A stretch of 64,000 nt of DNA, taken from the NCBI RefSeq assembly GCF_900007165.1, contig NZ_CYGY02000011.1, positions 186,001 through 250,000 of the forward strand. The letters run 5' to 3'. Shown one piece after another: positions 1-9,482 of this stretch. The DNA is from Paraburkholderia piptadeniae. GTDB lineage: Bacteria; Pseudomonadota; Gammaproteobacteria; Burkholderiales; Burkholderiaceae. The position numbers and the translations under genes are program-made. Numbering within the stretch: position 1 is the first letter of the stretch; every line of letters begins with the position of its first letter. The notes under the pieces are model-generated. The model was not told the DNA's origin and ran no database searches. It saw only the letters and a program-made list of their open reading frames with translations.

Positions 1-48
1 GTCCGCTATCCGCTCCCTGTCGAACGTTCATTATTTTTGGCCTTATGC

Positions 49-1425
49 TCAGTACGCGTTGGGATGAACAATGCCTTTGAAAATCGTCGCGCCGATGATG
101 CGCAGGTCGAGTCTGAAAGACCAGTTGCGCAGATAGTAGAGATCGTGTTCGACACGTCCTTCCATCTTCTCGATGCGATCCGTTTCGCCGCGATATCCAT
201 TCACCTGTGCCCAGCCCGTGATGCCGGGTTTGATCCGGTAGCGATGGATATAGCCCGACACGACGTTCTGATACAGGTCGTCATGTTCGATTGCGTGCGG
301 ACGGGGGCCGACCACCGACATCTCGCCGCGCAGCACATTGAAGAATTGCGGCAATTCATCGAGGCTCGTGCGACGCAGGAAGCCGCCGACAGCCGTGATG
401 CGCGGGTCGCCGCGTTTGGCCTGTTCGAGCACGCCCGCCTTCTGCTTGTGCAGACGCATCGTGCGGAACTTGTAGATCGTAAAAACCCGGCCATCCGCGC
501 CCTTGCGACGCTGCTTGAAGAACACGGGCCCCGGCGAACTCAGCTTCACCGCAATCGAACAGCCAAGCAGAATGGGGGAGATCGCCAAGATTGCGCAGAA
601 CGCGAACAGCCGATCGAATATGTCCTTCTTCACCATTGCGTTCGGCGGCAACGGCGACGCTGCGAGATTGATCGTCGGCAGACCGAGCAGGCTCGTCACG
701 CCGCCTTCGAACAATGCGAGCGTGCGCACGTCCGGCATGAAACGGATGTTGATCAGATCATTGCGAAACTCGTTCACGAGCTTCAGAATCGTGCGCTCTT
801 CGGCGAGCGGCAACGCGAGCCACACTTCGCTGATCTGCTGCTCGCGAACGTAGCTGGCAAATGCCTTGTGATCGTCGAATGCGGGCACGTGCGGCGACGT
901 CTCCGCCTCGGGTCGCAGATTGTAGATCGCCCGCGGCCGGAAGCCCGATGCAGTCTCGCTCTCCATCCGGTGAATGATCTCGTTGCAGTGCTCTCCGCAA
1001 GCGGCGACCGCAACCGGCTGCAAATCCAGACCGGCATTGCGGGCGCGGCCGAGCAGCCTGTGCATCACGAGACGGCTGAGGATCAACGAGCCGCCGGAAA
1101 TACCCGTCCAGTACGCAAACCACAGACGCGACACGAAGTCGATGCGATGGAGCGAGAACATCAGCGCCAACGCGCACGCCTGCACGATCAGCCAGCCCAA
1201 CGCCACCTGACCCGTCAGCACGCGCTTCGAGCGTCCGCGCCACGACTCGTAGACACCGAGTGCCGGAAAAATGGCGAGCGAAAACGCCGCGGCAAACGCG
1301 ACAAACGCAAGATAGAACCCTTGCTGCGAGGCATCGTCGAACCGTATTCGCGATGCCACGAGCGCACCCGTCACGATCAAGGCGACGTCGAACACCCTGG
1401 CCAGTAGACCTGTCATTGCACGCAT
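49..1425 (-). CDS. Undecaprenyl-phosphate sugar phosphotransferase (WcaJ/BceB type)
   Basis: Inner-membrane enzyme that should start exopolysaccharide repeat-unit assembly by moving a hexose-1-phosphate, probably glucose, onto undecaprenyl phosphate. The 458-residue protein has hydrophobic segments in its N-terminal half. Its C-terminal third is a bacterial sugar-transferase domain: KKDIFDRLF, the SSPGPVFFKQRRKG block, YKFRTMR and RTSLDELPQFFNVLRGEMS followed by VGPRPHA. The start at 1425 is chosen because a GGGGGG-rich Shine-Dalgarno lies just upstream; longer in-frame starts exist. It follows manC by 44 bases, the bceA-bceB order of cepacian loci. The exact sugar is inferred. Confidence 0.93.
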   Translation of the reverse strand: MRAMTGLLARVFDVALIVTGALVASRIRFDDASQQGFYLAFVAFAAAFSLAIFPALGVYESWRGRSKRVLTGQVALGWLIVQACALALMFSLHRIDFVSRLWFAYWTGISGGSLILSRLVMHRLLGRARNAGLDLQPVAVAACGEHCNEIIHRMESETASGFRPRAIYNLRPEAETSPHVPAFDDHKAFASYVREQQISEVWLALPLAEERTILKLVNEFRNDLINIRFMPDVRTLALFEGGVTSLLGLPTINLAASPLPPNAMVKKDIFDRLFAFCAILAISPILLGCSIAVKLSSPGPVFFKQRRKGADGRVFTIYKFRTMRLHKQKAGVLEQAKRGDPRITAVGGFLRRTSLDELPQFFNVLRGEMSVVGPRPHAIEHDDLYQNVVSGYIHRYRIKPGITGWAQVNGYRGETDRIEKMEGRVEHDLYYLRNWSFRLDLRIIGATIFKGIVHPNAY

Positions 1426-1469
1426 CACTACCCCCCTTCTATCCATCACCCATGTGCAACACCCGTCAG

Positions 1470-2990
1470 TCAGTTGCAACGGCCGTACTGGTCGTCGTAC
1501 CTGACGATGTCGTCTTCGCCGAGATATGCGCCCGACTGGACCTCGATGATCTGAAGAGGTACATGCCCGGGATTCTCGAGACGGTGCCGCACGCCAAGGG
1601 GAATGAAGGTTGACTGATTTTCAGTGAGCAAGAACTGTTCTTCGCCGCGCGTAACCAGTGCGGTTCCACTTACGACGATCCAGTGTTCTGCCCGGTGATG
1701 ATGCATTTGCAGCGACAGACGTGCGCCGGGGCTCACGACGATCCGCTTGACCTGAAAGCGATCCCCGTGATCGATCGAATCGTAAAAGCCCCAAGGGCGG
1801 CGTACTTTTCTATGGTTTTCCGCTTCCGGCGATTTCGTCTGCCGAATACGCGATACAAGTCCTTTGATGTTCTGCACATGGGAGCGATCCGCCACGAGGA
1901 CGGCATCGTCCGTTTCGACGACGACGAGCCCGTTGGTGCCGACGCACGCTACCAGCCGGCCGCCTTCGGAACGCGCATACGTAGCCGTCGCGCCTTCCAT
2001 CATGACGCGGCCGTTCGCGACGTTGCCGAACTCGTCCTTGTCCATGGCTTCCCACACGGCGTCCCACGAACCGAGATCGGACCAGCCTGCTTCGAGCGGC
2101 ACCACGACACCCGTGAATGGCGAGCCCTCTTTGCCGAGCTGCTCCATCACTGCATAGTCGATCGAATCAGACGGGCAACGCTCGAACTCTTCCGCGCCCG
2201 GCGTGATGTACACGTCGTCGCGTTTCGCGTTCGTATGGGCCTCGACACACGCTGCGTGCATCTCGGGCTGAAAGCGCTTGAGCGCGTCGAGCCACACGGA
2301 AGCGCGCACCACGAACATGCCGCTGTTCCACCAGTAGCTGCCCGATGCAACGTATTCAGCGGCCAGCTCGGCCGCGGGCTTTTCGACAAAGCGGTCGATC
2401 CGATGCGCGCCGTCCTTGAGCGGCGCACCGAGGCGGATATAGCCGAAGCCGGTATCGGCGCGTGTCGGCGGCACACCGAGCGTCGCGATCACGCCCTCGG
2501 CCTGCGCGAGCTGCGCGGCCTGTTCGATGGCGGCCTGCAAAGCCGCGATGTCGGCGATCGCATGGTCTGCGGGCATCGCCACGAGGATGGGATCGTCGCC
2601 ATCGGCGCTTGCTGCCAACGCAGCGAGCGTCAACGCAGGCGCCGTGTCGCGACGCGCAGGCTCGACGACGATGCGCGGCTTGACTTCGCATTGCTGAGCC
2701 TGCTCGCGAGTCGCGAACGAATGCTCTGCGCCGCATACGATGACGGGCTCGGCCGCCACATCCCATGATTTCGCGAAGCCATCCATTCGCTTCATCGTCG
2801 CTTGCAGCAGTGACTGATCGCCGACAACGCCGATCAACTGCTTCGGATACTGCTCGCGGGACACGGGCCACAAACGTGTACCCGACCCGCCCGCGAGAAT
2901 GACCTGCACCAGCCGCCGGCAATCCGCAGCGGGTTCGGCGACAACTGTTGCAACGGCGTGTTGTTCTACATTCATCAATTGTTTGTTCAC
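1470..2990 (-). CDS. manC: Mannose-1-phosphate guanylyltransferase / mannose-6-phosphate isomerase
   Basis: Bifunctional cytoplasmic enzyme that makes GDP-mannose, the donor for mannose, rhamnose or fucose residues of the polysaccharide. The 506-residue length fits the type II phosphomannose isomerase family. The N-terminal domain carries the pyrophosphorylase signature LAGGSGTRLWPVSREQYPKQ. The C-terminal cupin carries the metal-binding block LQMHHHRAEHW of the isomerase. A GTG start at 2990 is preferred because GGAG lies six bases before it; an ATG at 2975 is also possible. It is the first gene of a two-gene unit with the priming transferase and corresponds to bceA of cepacian loci. Confidence 0.95.
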   Translation of the reverse strand: MNKQLMNVEQHAVATVVAEPAADCRRLVQVILAGGSGTRLWPVSREQYPKQLIGVVGDQSLLQATMKRMDGFAKSWDVAAEPVIVCGAEHSFATREQAQQCEVKPRIVVEPARRDTAPALTLAALAASADGDDPILVAMPADHAIADIAALQAAIEQAAQLAQAEGVIATLGVPPTRADTGFGYIRLGAPLKDGAHRIDRFVEKPAAELAAEYVASGSYWWNSGMFVVRASVWLDALKRFQPEMHAACVEAHTNAKRDDVYITPGAEEFERCPSDSIDYAVMEQLGKEGSPFTGVVVPLEAGWSDLGSWDAVWEAMDKDEFGNVANGRVMMEGATATYARSEGGRLVACVGTNGLVVVETDDAVLVADRSHVQNIKGLVSRIRQTKSPEAENHRKVRRPWGFYDSIDHGDRFQVKRIVVSPGARLSLQMHHHRAEHWIVVSGTALVTRGEEQFLLTENQSTFIPLGVRHRLENPGHVPLQIIEVQSGAYLGEDDIVRYDDQYGRCN

Positions 2991-3020
2991 TTCAATCTCC
3001 CTGGCATTGAAGTTCGTTCT

Positions 3021-3032
3021 CATCGTTCGCAC
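3021..3032 (+). promoter_or_regulatory. CATCGTTCGCAC word upstream of manC
   Basis: The twelve-base word CATCGTTCGCAC lies about 30 bases upstream of the manC start. The same twelve bases occur upstream of the AraC-type regulator gene at 15366-15377, and an inverted copy matching eleven bases lies at 3147-3157. A shared site for one regulator of the exopolysaccharide locus is an inference. Confidence 0.35.
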
Positions 3033-3149
3033 GAAAGAACGTCGCAGGACCAGACAAGCGTCGCTTTAACTACACATCGTGGGCGTGTGCCTGATTCAGG
3101 CACCGACGCCACAGCTTGATGGGCGAAGATCGCATCAAGCAGAGTTGTG

Positions 3150-3174
3150 CGAACGATCGACAGACGATCGTTCG
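3150..3174. repeat. Perfect inverted repeat (candidate operator)
   Basis: CGAACGATCG and CGATCGTTCG form two perfect ten-base arms around a five-base spacer in the manC-wzy divergent region. The left arm overlaps the inverted copy of the GTGCGAACGAT word at 3147-3157. The dyad shape and lack of a T-run suggest a dimeric protein site, not a terminator. Confidence 0.45.
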
Positions 3175-3722
3175 TCACCGCGCCCTGCTCTCACGATCCT
3201 GCATAGTGAATGGAAGATGTTCTCGACCGATAACGAAAACACCATCCCGCGGACGTTTTGATAGCGACCCAAGGCCACGACATTCAATTCGACCTGTATC
3301 GATGATAGACAGGTTGCGCTGCGCATCAGCACCTCTGGCGCGAACGGTTGAAGTTATGGCCCCGCCCGCTGAAGCTTTCGAATATCGGCCATCCGCTCGC
3401 CAAGTTATCTTTTACTGATTGTGTCCGGCGTGGAAATCCATCTCCATTCGTGGTACTTTGCAACGAGCGCGGCGCTATTGTCTTCTCCGTGAAGCGAGCA
3501 TGACAGCCTGTGCCGTCTCACATATCTGCGCAAATCCTGCCACAGCAGACGTGCTCTCAACGCTGGCATCAATACTGCACGTCAAGACTGTACGCAATTC
3601 TTCTGCTGCAAGCCGATCGTCACGCGATCGCTCGCTGCATCGCAGTTTCATCCTCTTACAAGTTCATTGATGACAGCCGAGTAGTCGTCAATGACAGAGC
3701 ATTTTTAATCGCGAGAGTCGAC

Positions 3723-5018
3723 ATGGCTTACATATCGTTACTTGCGCTATTCCTGACGGTGACTAACCTCGTACCGATTAGCGCAGTGGGCTTTGTCCCG
3801 ATTATTCTTTGCGCGTGGCGCTTCTTCGGACGCAGTTATCCTTCGTTCTTCGCACCGCTGACGGCACTTACGCTGTTCGCGTTGATCTCGACGCTGTTCT
3901 ACGATCCGCACTCGCTGACCGAATTCGAGTTCTATCGACGCGACGGTAACTTTTTCATCTCCTATGCGCCATTTTTTGCCGGTTGCGTGTACGCGCACCG
4001 CTTCGATCTGAACAAGATCCTCCGTTCGTTCTTCATCTGCGCGGTGGTCGCCAATATTCCGCCGTACCTGGTTTACCTCGCGCAAAACGGACTGTTGAGC
4101 ATCTTCAAGCATCCCGACGACAGCTTCGGCAGTTTCTTCATCGCGCGTAATGCGGCGGGCGGCTTTCTCGCGATGCTGTTCTGCCTCGGCATCGCCTGCT
4201 ACCTTCAGGAACGCAGCAAGCTGCTCCTCTCGATGCTTTTCCTCAACTTCCTGATGCTGTTCTCGACTTACAGCCGGGGGTCGCTGCTCGGCGCGATGGC
4301 GGTCTTGCCGTACCTGTATTTCGGGCGGAAGCGCTGGATGCTCGCGACGTTGATGTGCGGCCTCGTCATCGCGTCGATCAGCGTCGCGATGTATCACGTG
4401 AGACCGAACGTCGATTACATGGGCTACACATTCACCATTCACAATTCGGATGCGAAGGTCGCGAATCTCGACATCCGCTATGAATGGCTGTGGCCGCGCG
4501 CGCTGACGTACTTCAGTAAGAGCCCGATCGTGGGCATGGGATTCGGTTCATTCGACGACCAGATCCGCAGTGTCGTGTCGTACTTCGGCCTGCTCGGTGT
4601 GCCTTCGGATATCGTCGTCGAACACAGCGACTCGCACGCGCACAACTCGTATCTGAACTTCCTCGCGGAGCTTGGCGTGGTCGGACTGTTCCTCCTGCTG
4701 TCCTTCTACTGGAAGCTCATCAAGTGGAGTCAGGATGGCGCCGCCTATAGCGCATTGAGGGATGCGGGACGGAACTTCGCGGGATTCCGGTTCGTCGAAC
4801 TTTCTTCGATATGCCTGCTCGTGATGGCGGCCACCGAACACCGGCTAGTCACGCCGTCGAATGTTCTGATCCTCTCCCTTGTCGTGTCACTTCTGCTTGC
4901 CTCGCGCTCCGAGCGCGCCCCGGTTCAGCAAAATCGCCCGGTGCTGAACCCGCGGCCCGTCGTGCCGACTCCACCCTCCCGGGCTATTCCAGGACATGTT
5001 GCTAGAACACGGAATTAA
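3723..5018 (+). CDS. O-antigen polymerase/ligase-like membrane protein (Wzy)
   Basis: Polytopic inner-membrane protein of about 431 residues, probably the Wzy polymerase that joins lipid-linked repeat units in the periplasm. It consists mainly of hydrophobic helices. It has a large periplasmic-type loop about two thirds in, and that loop holds an HSDSHAHNSYLNFLAELG block typical of the Wzy_C/O-antigen-ligase family. The start at the MAYISLL codon places the first helix directly at the N-terminus; the Shine-Dalgarno is weak, and the frame is open upstream. It overlaps the next gene by 23 bases. Polymerase versus ligase cannot be decided from sequence, but the locus contains wzx and wzc partners. 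Confidence 0.82.
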   Translation: MAYISLLALFLTVTNLVPISAVGFVPIILCAWRFFGRSYPSFFAPLTALTLFALISTLFYDPHSLTEFEFYRRDGNFFISYAPFFAGCVYAHRFDLNKILRSFFICAVVANIPPYLVYLAQNGLLSIFKHPDDSFGSFFIARNAAGGFLAMLFCLGIACYLQERSKLLLSMLFLNFLMLFSTYSRGSLLGAMAVLPYLYFGRKRWMLATLMCGLVIASISVAMYHVRPNVDYMGYTFTIHNSDAKVANLDIRYEWLWPRALTYFSKSPIVGMGFGSFDDQIRSVVSYFGLLGVPSDIVVEHSDSHAHNSYLNFLAELGVVGLFLLLSFYWKLIKWSQDGAAYSALRDAGRNFAGFRFVELSSICLLVMAATEHRLVTPSNVLILSLVVSLLLASRSERAPVQQNRPVLNPRPVVPTPPSRAIPGHVARTRN

Positions 5019-5691
5019 CCTCAGCCAATTTGATCGCACCAGTATGTGGATGATTTTCACCAACATCGGCGATGCGGCGCTGACCGTACCCGTAGCCATT
5101 CTGTGCGCTGCATGGCTTGCGCGGGTGGATGTGGTCCTCGCGTGCCGATGGATTCTCGCGCTGACCTGCGGAATGGCGCTGGTCGGCGCGACCAAAGTTC
5201 TCTATTCGACGTGGGGCATATCGCTGCCGCTTGGCGACTTCCGCGTGATCAGCGGGCACACGATGCTCTCCACTGCCGTGTGGATCGTGACCATCGCCTT
5301 GCTGTTGAAATGGTGGCGCCGGCCGCCTCTGGCGGGCATCGTGGTGGGTCTGCTGATCGGGGCCCTGACGGGCTACTCGCGCGTATTCGATCACTCGCAT
5401 TCGGTGATGGAAGTGATCGTCGGCTGGGTGGTCGGTGTGATCGCTGCTGCGTGGTTCCTGCGAACCGCGTTGCACGTGGAGTTCAGGAAGTTTCGGCCGA
5501 TCTGGGCGACGGTGAGTCTGCTCGCCATATCGACTGTGGCCTACGGACACAAGGCGCCGCTTCAGGACATCATTGATGCGAAGTCGGAGGTCCTTCGCGG
5601 ACATGCGCCCACGGTCAAATGCGCGCTGTCCAATATGCGTTCTCTGTCCGCACTGGGAGGACGCTTCTCCTCCCGCCAAAGTCCCGATTAA
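4996..5691 (+). CDS. PAP2-family membrane phosphatase
   Basis: Integral membrane phosphatase of 231 residues, probably acting on undecaprenyl pyrophosphate or another lipid phosphate in the periplasm. The second family motif appears as VISGHTM (usual PSGH) and the third as SRVFDHSHSVMEVIVGW. The first motif (Lys with downstream Arg-Pro) is not intact: a lysine is present in the ATKVLY block but no RP follows, so activity is not certain. It begins inside the end of the polymerase gene, which suggests translational coupling and carrier recycling for polysaccharide export. It converges with the next gene. Confidence 0.8.
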   Translation: MLLEHGINLSQFDRTSMWMIFTNIGDAALTVPVAILCAAWLARVDVVLACRWILALTCGMALVGATKVLYSTWGISLPLGDFRVISGHTMLSTAVWIVTIALLLKWWRRPPLAGIVVGLLIGALTGYSRVFDHSHSVMEVIVGWVVGVIAAAWFLRTALHVEFRKFRPIWATVSLLAISTVAYGHKAPLQDIIDAKSEVLRGHAPTVKCALSNMRSLSALGGRFSSRQSPD

Positions 5692-5712
5692 GGCCGGAAG
5701 CCAGCTTTCGAA

Positions 5713-6897
5713 TCAAGCCAGCTGGTGATGATGTTCGTCGTCGCGCGCGCGTTCCTTCATCGCATACGGCGCTGTGCGATCGACGAATTCATTTGGCAGG
5801 CGCGCGTCGACGAACGACATCAGCGCTCTCTTGAACTTCTCTGACGAAAAGCGTTCCGCGTTTTTCCGGCACACACGCGCGTCGAAGAGGCTCGTGTTCT
5901 CTTCGAAGCGGGTCACGGCCTCGAGCAGCGATTCCTCTGTCTGCTCGCCGAAGAAGACACCCGTGGGCCGCTCAAGCGGCAGACCCATCACCGATTCGAG
6001 CGCGCCCCCTCTGCCATACGCAATGACGGGCGTGCCGCAAGCCTGTGCCTCTACGACGGAAATGCCGAAATCCTCTTCCGCCGCAAACACGAACGCACGT
6101 GCGCGCTGTAGATGGTCGACCAGCACATCGAAGGGCTGATGACCCATGATCGTCACGTTGTCGCCCGCAACCGCCTTGATCTTCTTCATCTCCGGTCCGT
6201 CGCCGATGACAACCAGGCGGCGTTCCGGCGTCTGCGAAAACGCCTTGACGATCAGATCGATACGCTTGTACGGCACCATCCGGGACGCGGTCACGTAGAA
6301 ATCATCCTTGCGCTCGCGCAGCCGCATGTTGCTCAGATCGACGGGAGGATAGATCACCGTCGCATCGCGTTGATAGGCCTTTCTGATTCGCCGCGCAATG
6401 AACTGCGAATTCGCGAGCAGATAGTCGACGCCATTCGCCGAACGCGAATCCCAGCCGCGTATGTAGTGCAACAGCACGCGCGCCAGAACCGACTTCAAGC
6501 CCGCCGTCAGATGCGACTCCCGCAAGTACTGATGCTGGAGATCCCACGCATAGCGTATCGGCGAATGGACGTAGCTGACGTGCAGCTGGTTCGGGCCCGT
6601 CAACACTCCTTTTGCAACGGCATGCGAGCTGGAGATGACGAGATCGTAGCCCGAGAGATCGAGCTGTTCGATCGCAATCGGCATCAACGGCAAATACGCG
6701 CGATAGCGCTTCCGTGCAAACGGCATTCGCTGAATGAACGACGTCGAGACGGATTTTCCCTTGATGCACTTGCGGTCTTCCAGAAAATCGACGATCGAGA
6801 ACAGGTCCGCGTTGGGAAAGCACTCGATGATGTTCTCCAATACTTTTTCGGCACCGCCCGATACCACCAACCAATCGTGAACAATCGCAACTTTCAC
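5713..6897 (-). CDS. Glycosyltransferase family 4
   Basis: Cytoplasmic GT-B glycosyltransferase that should add one sugar to the growing lipid-linked repeat unit. The N-terminus reads VKVAIVHDWLVVSGGAEKV, typical of the WbaZ/mannosyltransferase-like group. The C-terminal donor domain has the RMVPYKRID block, VVIGDGPEMKKI and the EEDFGISVVEAQACGTPVIA signature with the two family glutamates. A GTG start at 6897 is chosen because AGGAG lies six bases upstream; a second GTG two codons earlier is possible. It is the last gene of the leftward polysaccharide operon. Donor and acceptor are unknown. Confidence 0.9.
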   Translation of the reverse strand: MKVAIVHDWLVVSGGAEKVLENIIECFPNADLFSIVDFLEDRKCIKGKSVSTSFIQRMPFARKRYRAYLPLMPIAIEQLDLSGYDLVISSSHAVAKGVLTGPNQLHVSYVHSPIRYAWDLQHQYLRESHLTAGLKSVLARVLLHYIRGWDSRSANGVDYLLANSQFIARRIRKAYQRDATVIYPPVDLSNMRLRERKDDFYVTASRMVPYKRIDLIVKAFSQTPERRLVVIGDGPEMKKIKAVAGDNVTIMGHQPFDVLVDHLQRARAFVFAAEEDFGISVVEAQACGTPVIAYGRGGALESVMGLPLERPTGVFFGEQTEESLLEAVTRFEENTSLFDARVCRKNAERFSSEKFKRALMSFVDARLPNEFVDRTAPYAMKERARDDEHHHQLA

Positions 6898-7015
6898 TTC
6901 CACCTCCTGTGCTCTTCCGGTCCGTCTGTTATTGCGCTCTTCATAAGTACCGACGCACGTTGCAACATCATTGATAATCCACCTCCGACGCAGTCAAACA
7001 TCTGACGCGTCAATA

Positions 7016-8332
7016 TCATTCGTCTTTACCTGTTCCAGCATGTGGCTTGGCCCACGCCATCCGTGCCATTAGTTCCATCGCGCGGCCCGCTCCCGGCAGC
7101 AGCGTGACGAGTTGCAGACGCACCATGATCGTCAGCAGCATCACCGAAAGTGATAGTTCACCAATAACACGGGCAAACGCCATGCCTTCTGCCCCAAATC
7201 GCGGCGCGAGCCACAGCGCCGAGCCAAGATTCGCGATGCCCGCCGCTGCTCCCGCAATTGCAAGCACGCGATCTTTCCTTCGCGGAACGAATACATAGAA
7301 GGCCGCGAATTCGTTGAACGCGGCAAACGGGAACATCCATGCAAAGCACTGCAACACCCGCGCGCTAGGCGTGAACGCGTGTCCGAGAATCAGTGGCAGC
7401 ACGAACGGCGACAGCGCCAGTGCACCGCAAAAAACGAGCAGTCCGTAACCAAGCAGCAACATTGCGCCGCGTCGTGTGGTGGCATGCGCACCCGCCTTGT
7501 CGCCCTGCGCGAGTTGGCGGGAGATCGTGGGGATAAACACCTGTCCCGCAGGCCCCATCAGGGCCAGTGCGATCGTCGCGAAACGTTCGGCGGCACCGAA
7601 ATAGCCGACCTGTTCCGGAGTCGACAACAGTGTCAGCAGATAAGTCGATGACGCCGTCAGCACGACGGAACCCGACGAATAGCAAAAGAGCATCGTCGAG
7701 TTCTTTATCAGCGGAACGATGCCCGACAACGAAAGGCGCGGCCGGCCCAGTTGAAACGTCGCGAGCCCATAAGAGATCGCGGCCGATGCAATGCCGGCAA
7801 TGAACAGGCTCGCGACAACCCATATCGAGTCCGCAGGCCCTTTGACCAGGCTCAGCACGAGCGCGAGACTCAGCGCGAAGCCGAACACCTCGATCATGAT
7901 CGGTGTTCTGAAGTGCTGACGGCCCTGGTAGAGCCAGCCGAGATTCAACGCGGACACGATGCCGAGCAGCGTCGCCAGAACGCCGATCAAAGGCCGCTCG
8001 GACAATGCCGGCGAGCACATCGTCGCGATGAGTCCCACAGCGCCGCCCAACACAGCCAACACAAGGCGCGCACTGGTATGCAGCGAATAGATGGCGTTGC
8101 ATTCGTTCGTGTCTTGCGCCTTGGAAACTTCGCGCATGCCGACGAACGTGAATCCGTAGCTGACGAGCATCCAGATCACGTTCATCAGCGACATGGCAGC
8201 GAGCACGCGGCCATATTCCGCGACGCCCAGCACGCGCCCATAGAACGGCACGACGATGATGAGATACACGTATCTCATCAAATACCCGCCGTAGACAAAG
8301 GCTATGACGTTAGCGCTCTTCTTACCGTCCAT
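7016..8332 (-). CDS. Polysaccharide flippase (Wzx family)
   Basis: Inner-membrane transporter of 438 residues with about twelve to fourteen hydrophobic helices, of the MATE-like polysaccharide-export superfamily. It should flip the undecaprenyl-linked repeat unit to the periplasm. The N-terminal helix runs into RYVYLIIVVPFYGRVLGVAE, where an aromatic stretch followed by GRxLG is typical of Wzx proteins. The start at MDGKKSAN is supported by AGAGG about six bases upstream. It lies 40 bases after the family 2 glycosyltransferase and before the family 4 one. Confidence 0.9.
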   Translation of the reverse strand: MDGKKSANVIAFVYGGYLMRYVYLIIVVPFYGRVLGVAEYGRVLAAMSLMNVIWMLVSYGFTFVGMREVSKAQDTNECNAIYSLHTSARLVLAVLGGAVGLIATMCSPALSERPLIGVLATLLGIVSALNLGWLYQGRQHFRTPIMIEVFGFALSLALVLSLVKGPADSIWVVASLFIAGIASAAISYGLATFQLGRPRLSLSGIVPLIKNSTMLFCYSSGSVVLTASSTYLLTLLSTPEQVGYFGAAERFATIALALMGPAGQVFIPTISRQLAQGDKAGAHATTRRGAMLLLGYGLLVFCGALALSPFVLPLILGHAFTPSARVLQCFAWMFPFAAFNEFAAFYVFVPRRKDRVLAIAGAAAGIANLGSALWLAPRFGAEGMAFARVIGELSLSVMLLTIMVRLQLVTLLPGAGRAMELMARMAWAKPHAGTGKDE

Positions 8333-8372
8333 ACCGACCTCTTTGATATCGTCGATGCCGCATGGCGGTCTC

Positions 8373-9389
8373 CTAACGCTCGACCGCGGCGCTTCGACGC
8401 GCAAGCGGATTGGTGATGTACCGGACCACGAAGTTGGAGAGCGGCGAATACGGCAACAGGCAGAGGCTCGACAGAAGAAGCGTTCCGGCCTTCTTTTTCA
8501 GGCTCCAGAAAGGATTGGCGAGGATCGAGTACCGATAGTCGTAAGAGTCTTTGATCGCCCAGCGCCAGCGTGTCGTCAATGGCGCCTGATAGAGGTTCGA
8601 GCAGAAATAGGCCTTTTCATGCGCGAAGTCGTGAAATGACATCGGCAGCTCCCGATTGAGCCGCGTACGCGCGAGCTCGCGCAATGTCGCCCACCGCGCC
8701 TTGAATGCCTTCGGCGCCTTCGTCAATTGCTCCGAGTTAGCGAACGACACGCTCGATTCATTTGCACGTTGATGAACGCGATATGCTCCGAGTGAACGGG
8801 GCACCATCGTGACCGGCCCGACCAGAGCGACGCCATAGATCGCATAGAAGTCGGCGCCGTAGCGGTTGATCGCCGTTTCCGGAACCGGGAACAGCTTCTT
8901 CAGCGCGCGCACGCAATAGGCATTGCCCGACGCGGGCGGCGACGGATAAAGCCAGCCGCCCATCAGCAAGGTGCCGCAATCGGTCGGCGGCGCGGAGTGC
9001 GGAACGTGGGCGCCTGTCTGGTTGCCCTCCACGTCGATGACATCGAGGCGAAATTGCACCTTCGCCACGTCGCCGCTCTCGAACGTGCGCATCACTTCCG
9101 ACACGGCGTCCGGATAGAGCACATCGTCCGAGTCGAGGAAGAGTACATACTCCGTGTCGGCGAGTTCGAGTCCGAGGTTATAGGCGGATACCTGGCCGCC
9201 GTTCTCCTTGAAGACAGCGGATATGCGCGAGCCGTAACTCTCGATGATCGCGCGCGAACCATCCGTCGAGCCATCGTCGATGACGATCACTCGCGTGCCC
9301 GGATAGTCCTGGTTCAGCGATGAGTCGATCGCCTCGGCAATAAAGCGCTCGTAGTTATAGTTGCAAATAACGATGGCCATCTGTTTCAT
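8373..9389 (-). CDS. Glycosyltransferase family 2
   Basis: GT-A fold glycosyltransferase of 338 residues. The N-terminal domain shows AIVICNYNYERFIAEAIDS, the nucleotide-binding VIDDGSTDGS and the metal-binding DSDD block. A C-terminal hydrophobic stretch may hold it at the membrane. It probably extends the polysaccharide repeat unit on the cytoplasmic side. The start at MKQMAIV puts the Rossmann-like first strand at the N-terminus as expected; the ribosome site there is weak and a start 63 bases upstream is open. Sugar specificity cannot be read from sequence. Confidence 0.9.
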   Translation of the reverse strand: MKQMAIVICNYNYERFIAEAIDSSLNQDYPGTRVIVIDDGSTDGSRAIIESYGSRISAVFKENGGQVSAYNLGLELADTEYVLFLDSDDVLYPDAVSEVMRTFESGDVAKVQFRLDVIDVEGNQTGAHVPHSAPPTDCGTLLMGGWLYPSPPASGNAYCVRALKKLFPVPETAINRYGADFYAIYGVALVGPVTMVPRSLGAYRVHQRANESSVSFANSEQLTKAPKAFKARWATLRELARTRLNRELPMSFHDFAHEKAYFCSNLYQAPLTTRWRWAIKDSYDYRYSILANPFWSLKKKAGTLLLSSLCLLPYSPLSNFVVRYITNPLARRSAAVER

Positions 9390-9482
9390 GGGATCTCGCG
9401 GCGATAGGTTGAATCCGTCAATGCTCAAATCTTCTCTCTCGGTAATCGGCACTACTGCCTCGCCAATAAAAAGCTGCGTGTC

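Larger units (their letters stand above)
2991..3722. other. Divergent intergenic region between manC and wzy
   Basis: About 730 bases with no convincing gene. It must hold the promoters of the leftward manC operon and of the rightward polymerase gene. Visible elements are a perfect ten-base inverted repeat and two copies of an eleven-base word, listed separately. I could not assign -35 and -10 boxes with confidence. Confidence 0.6.
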
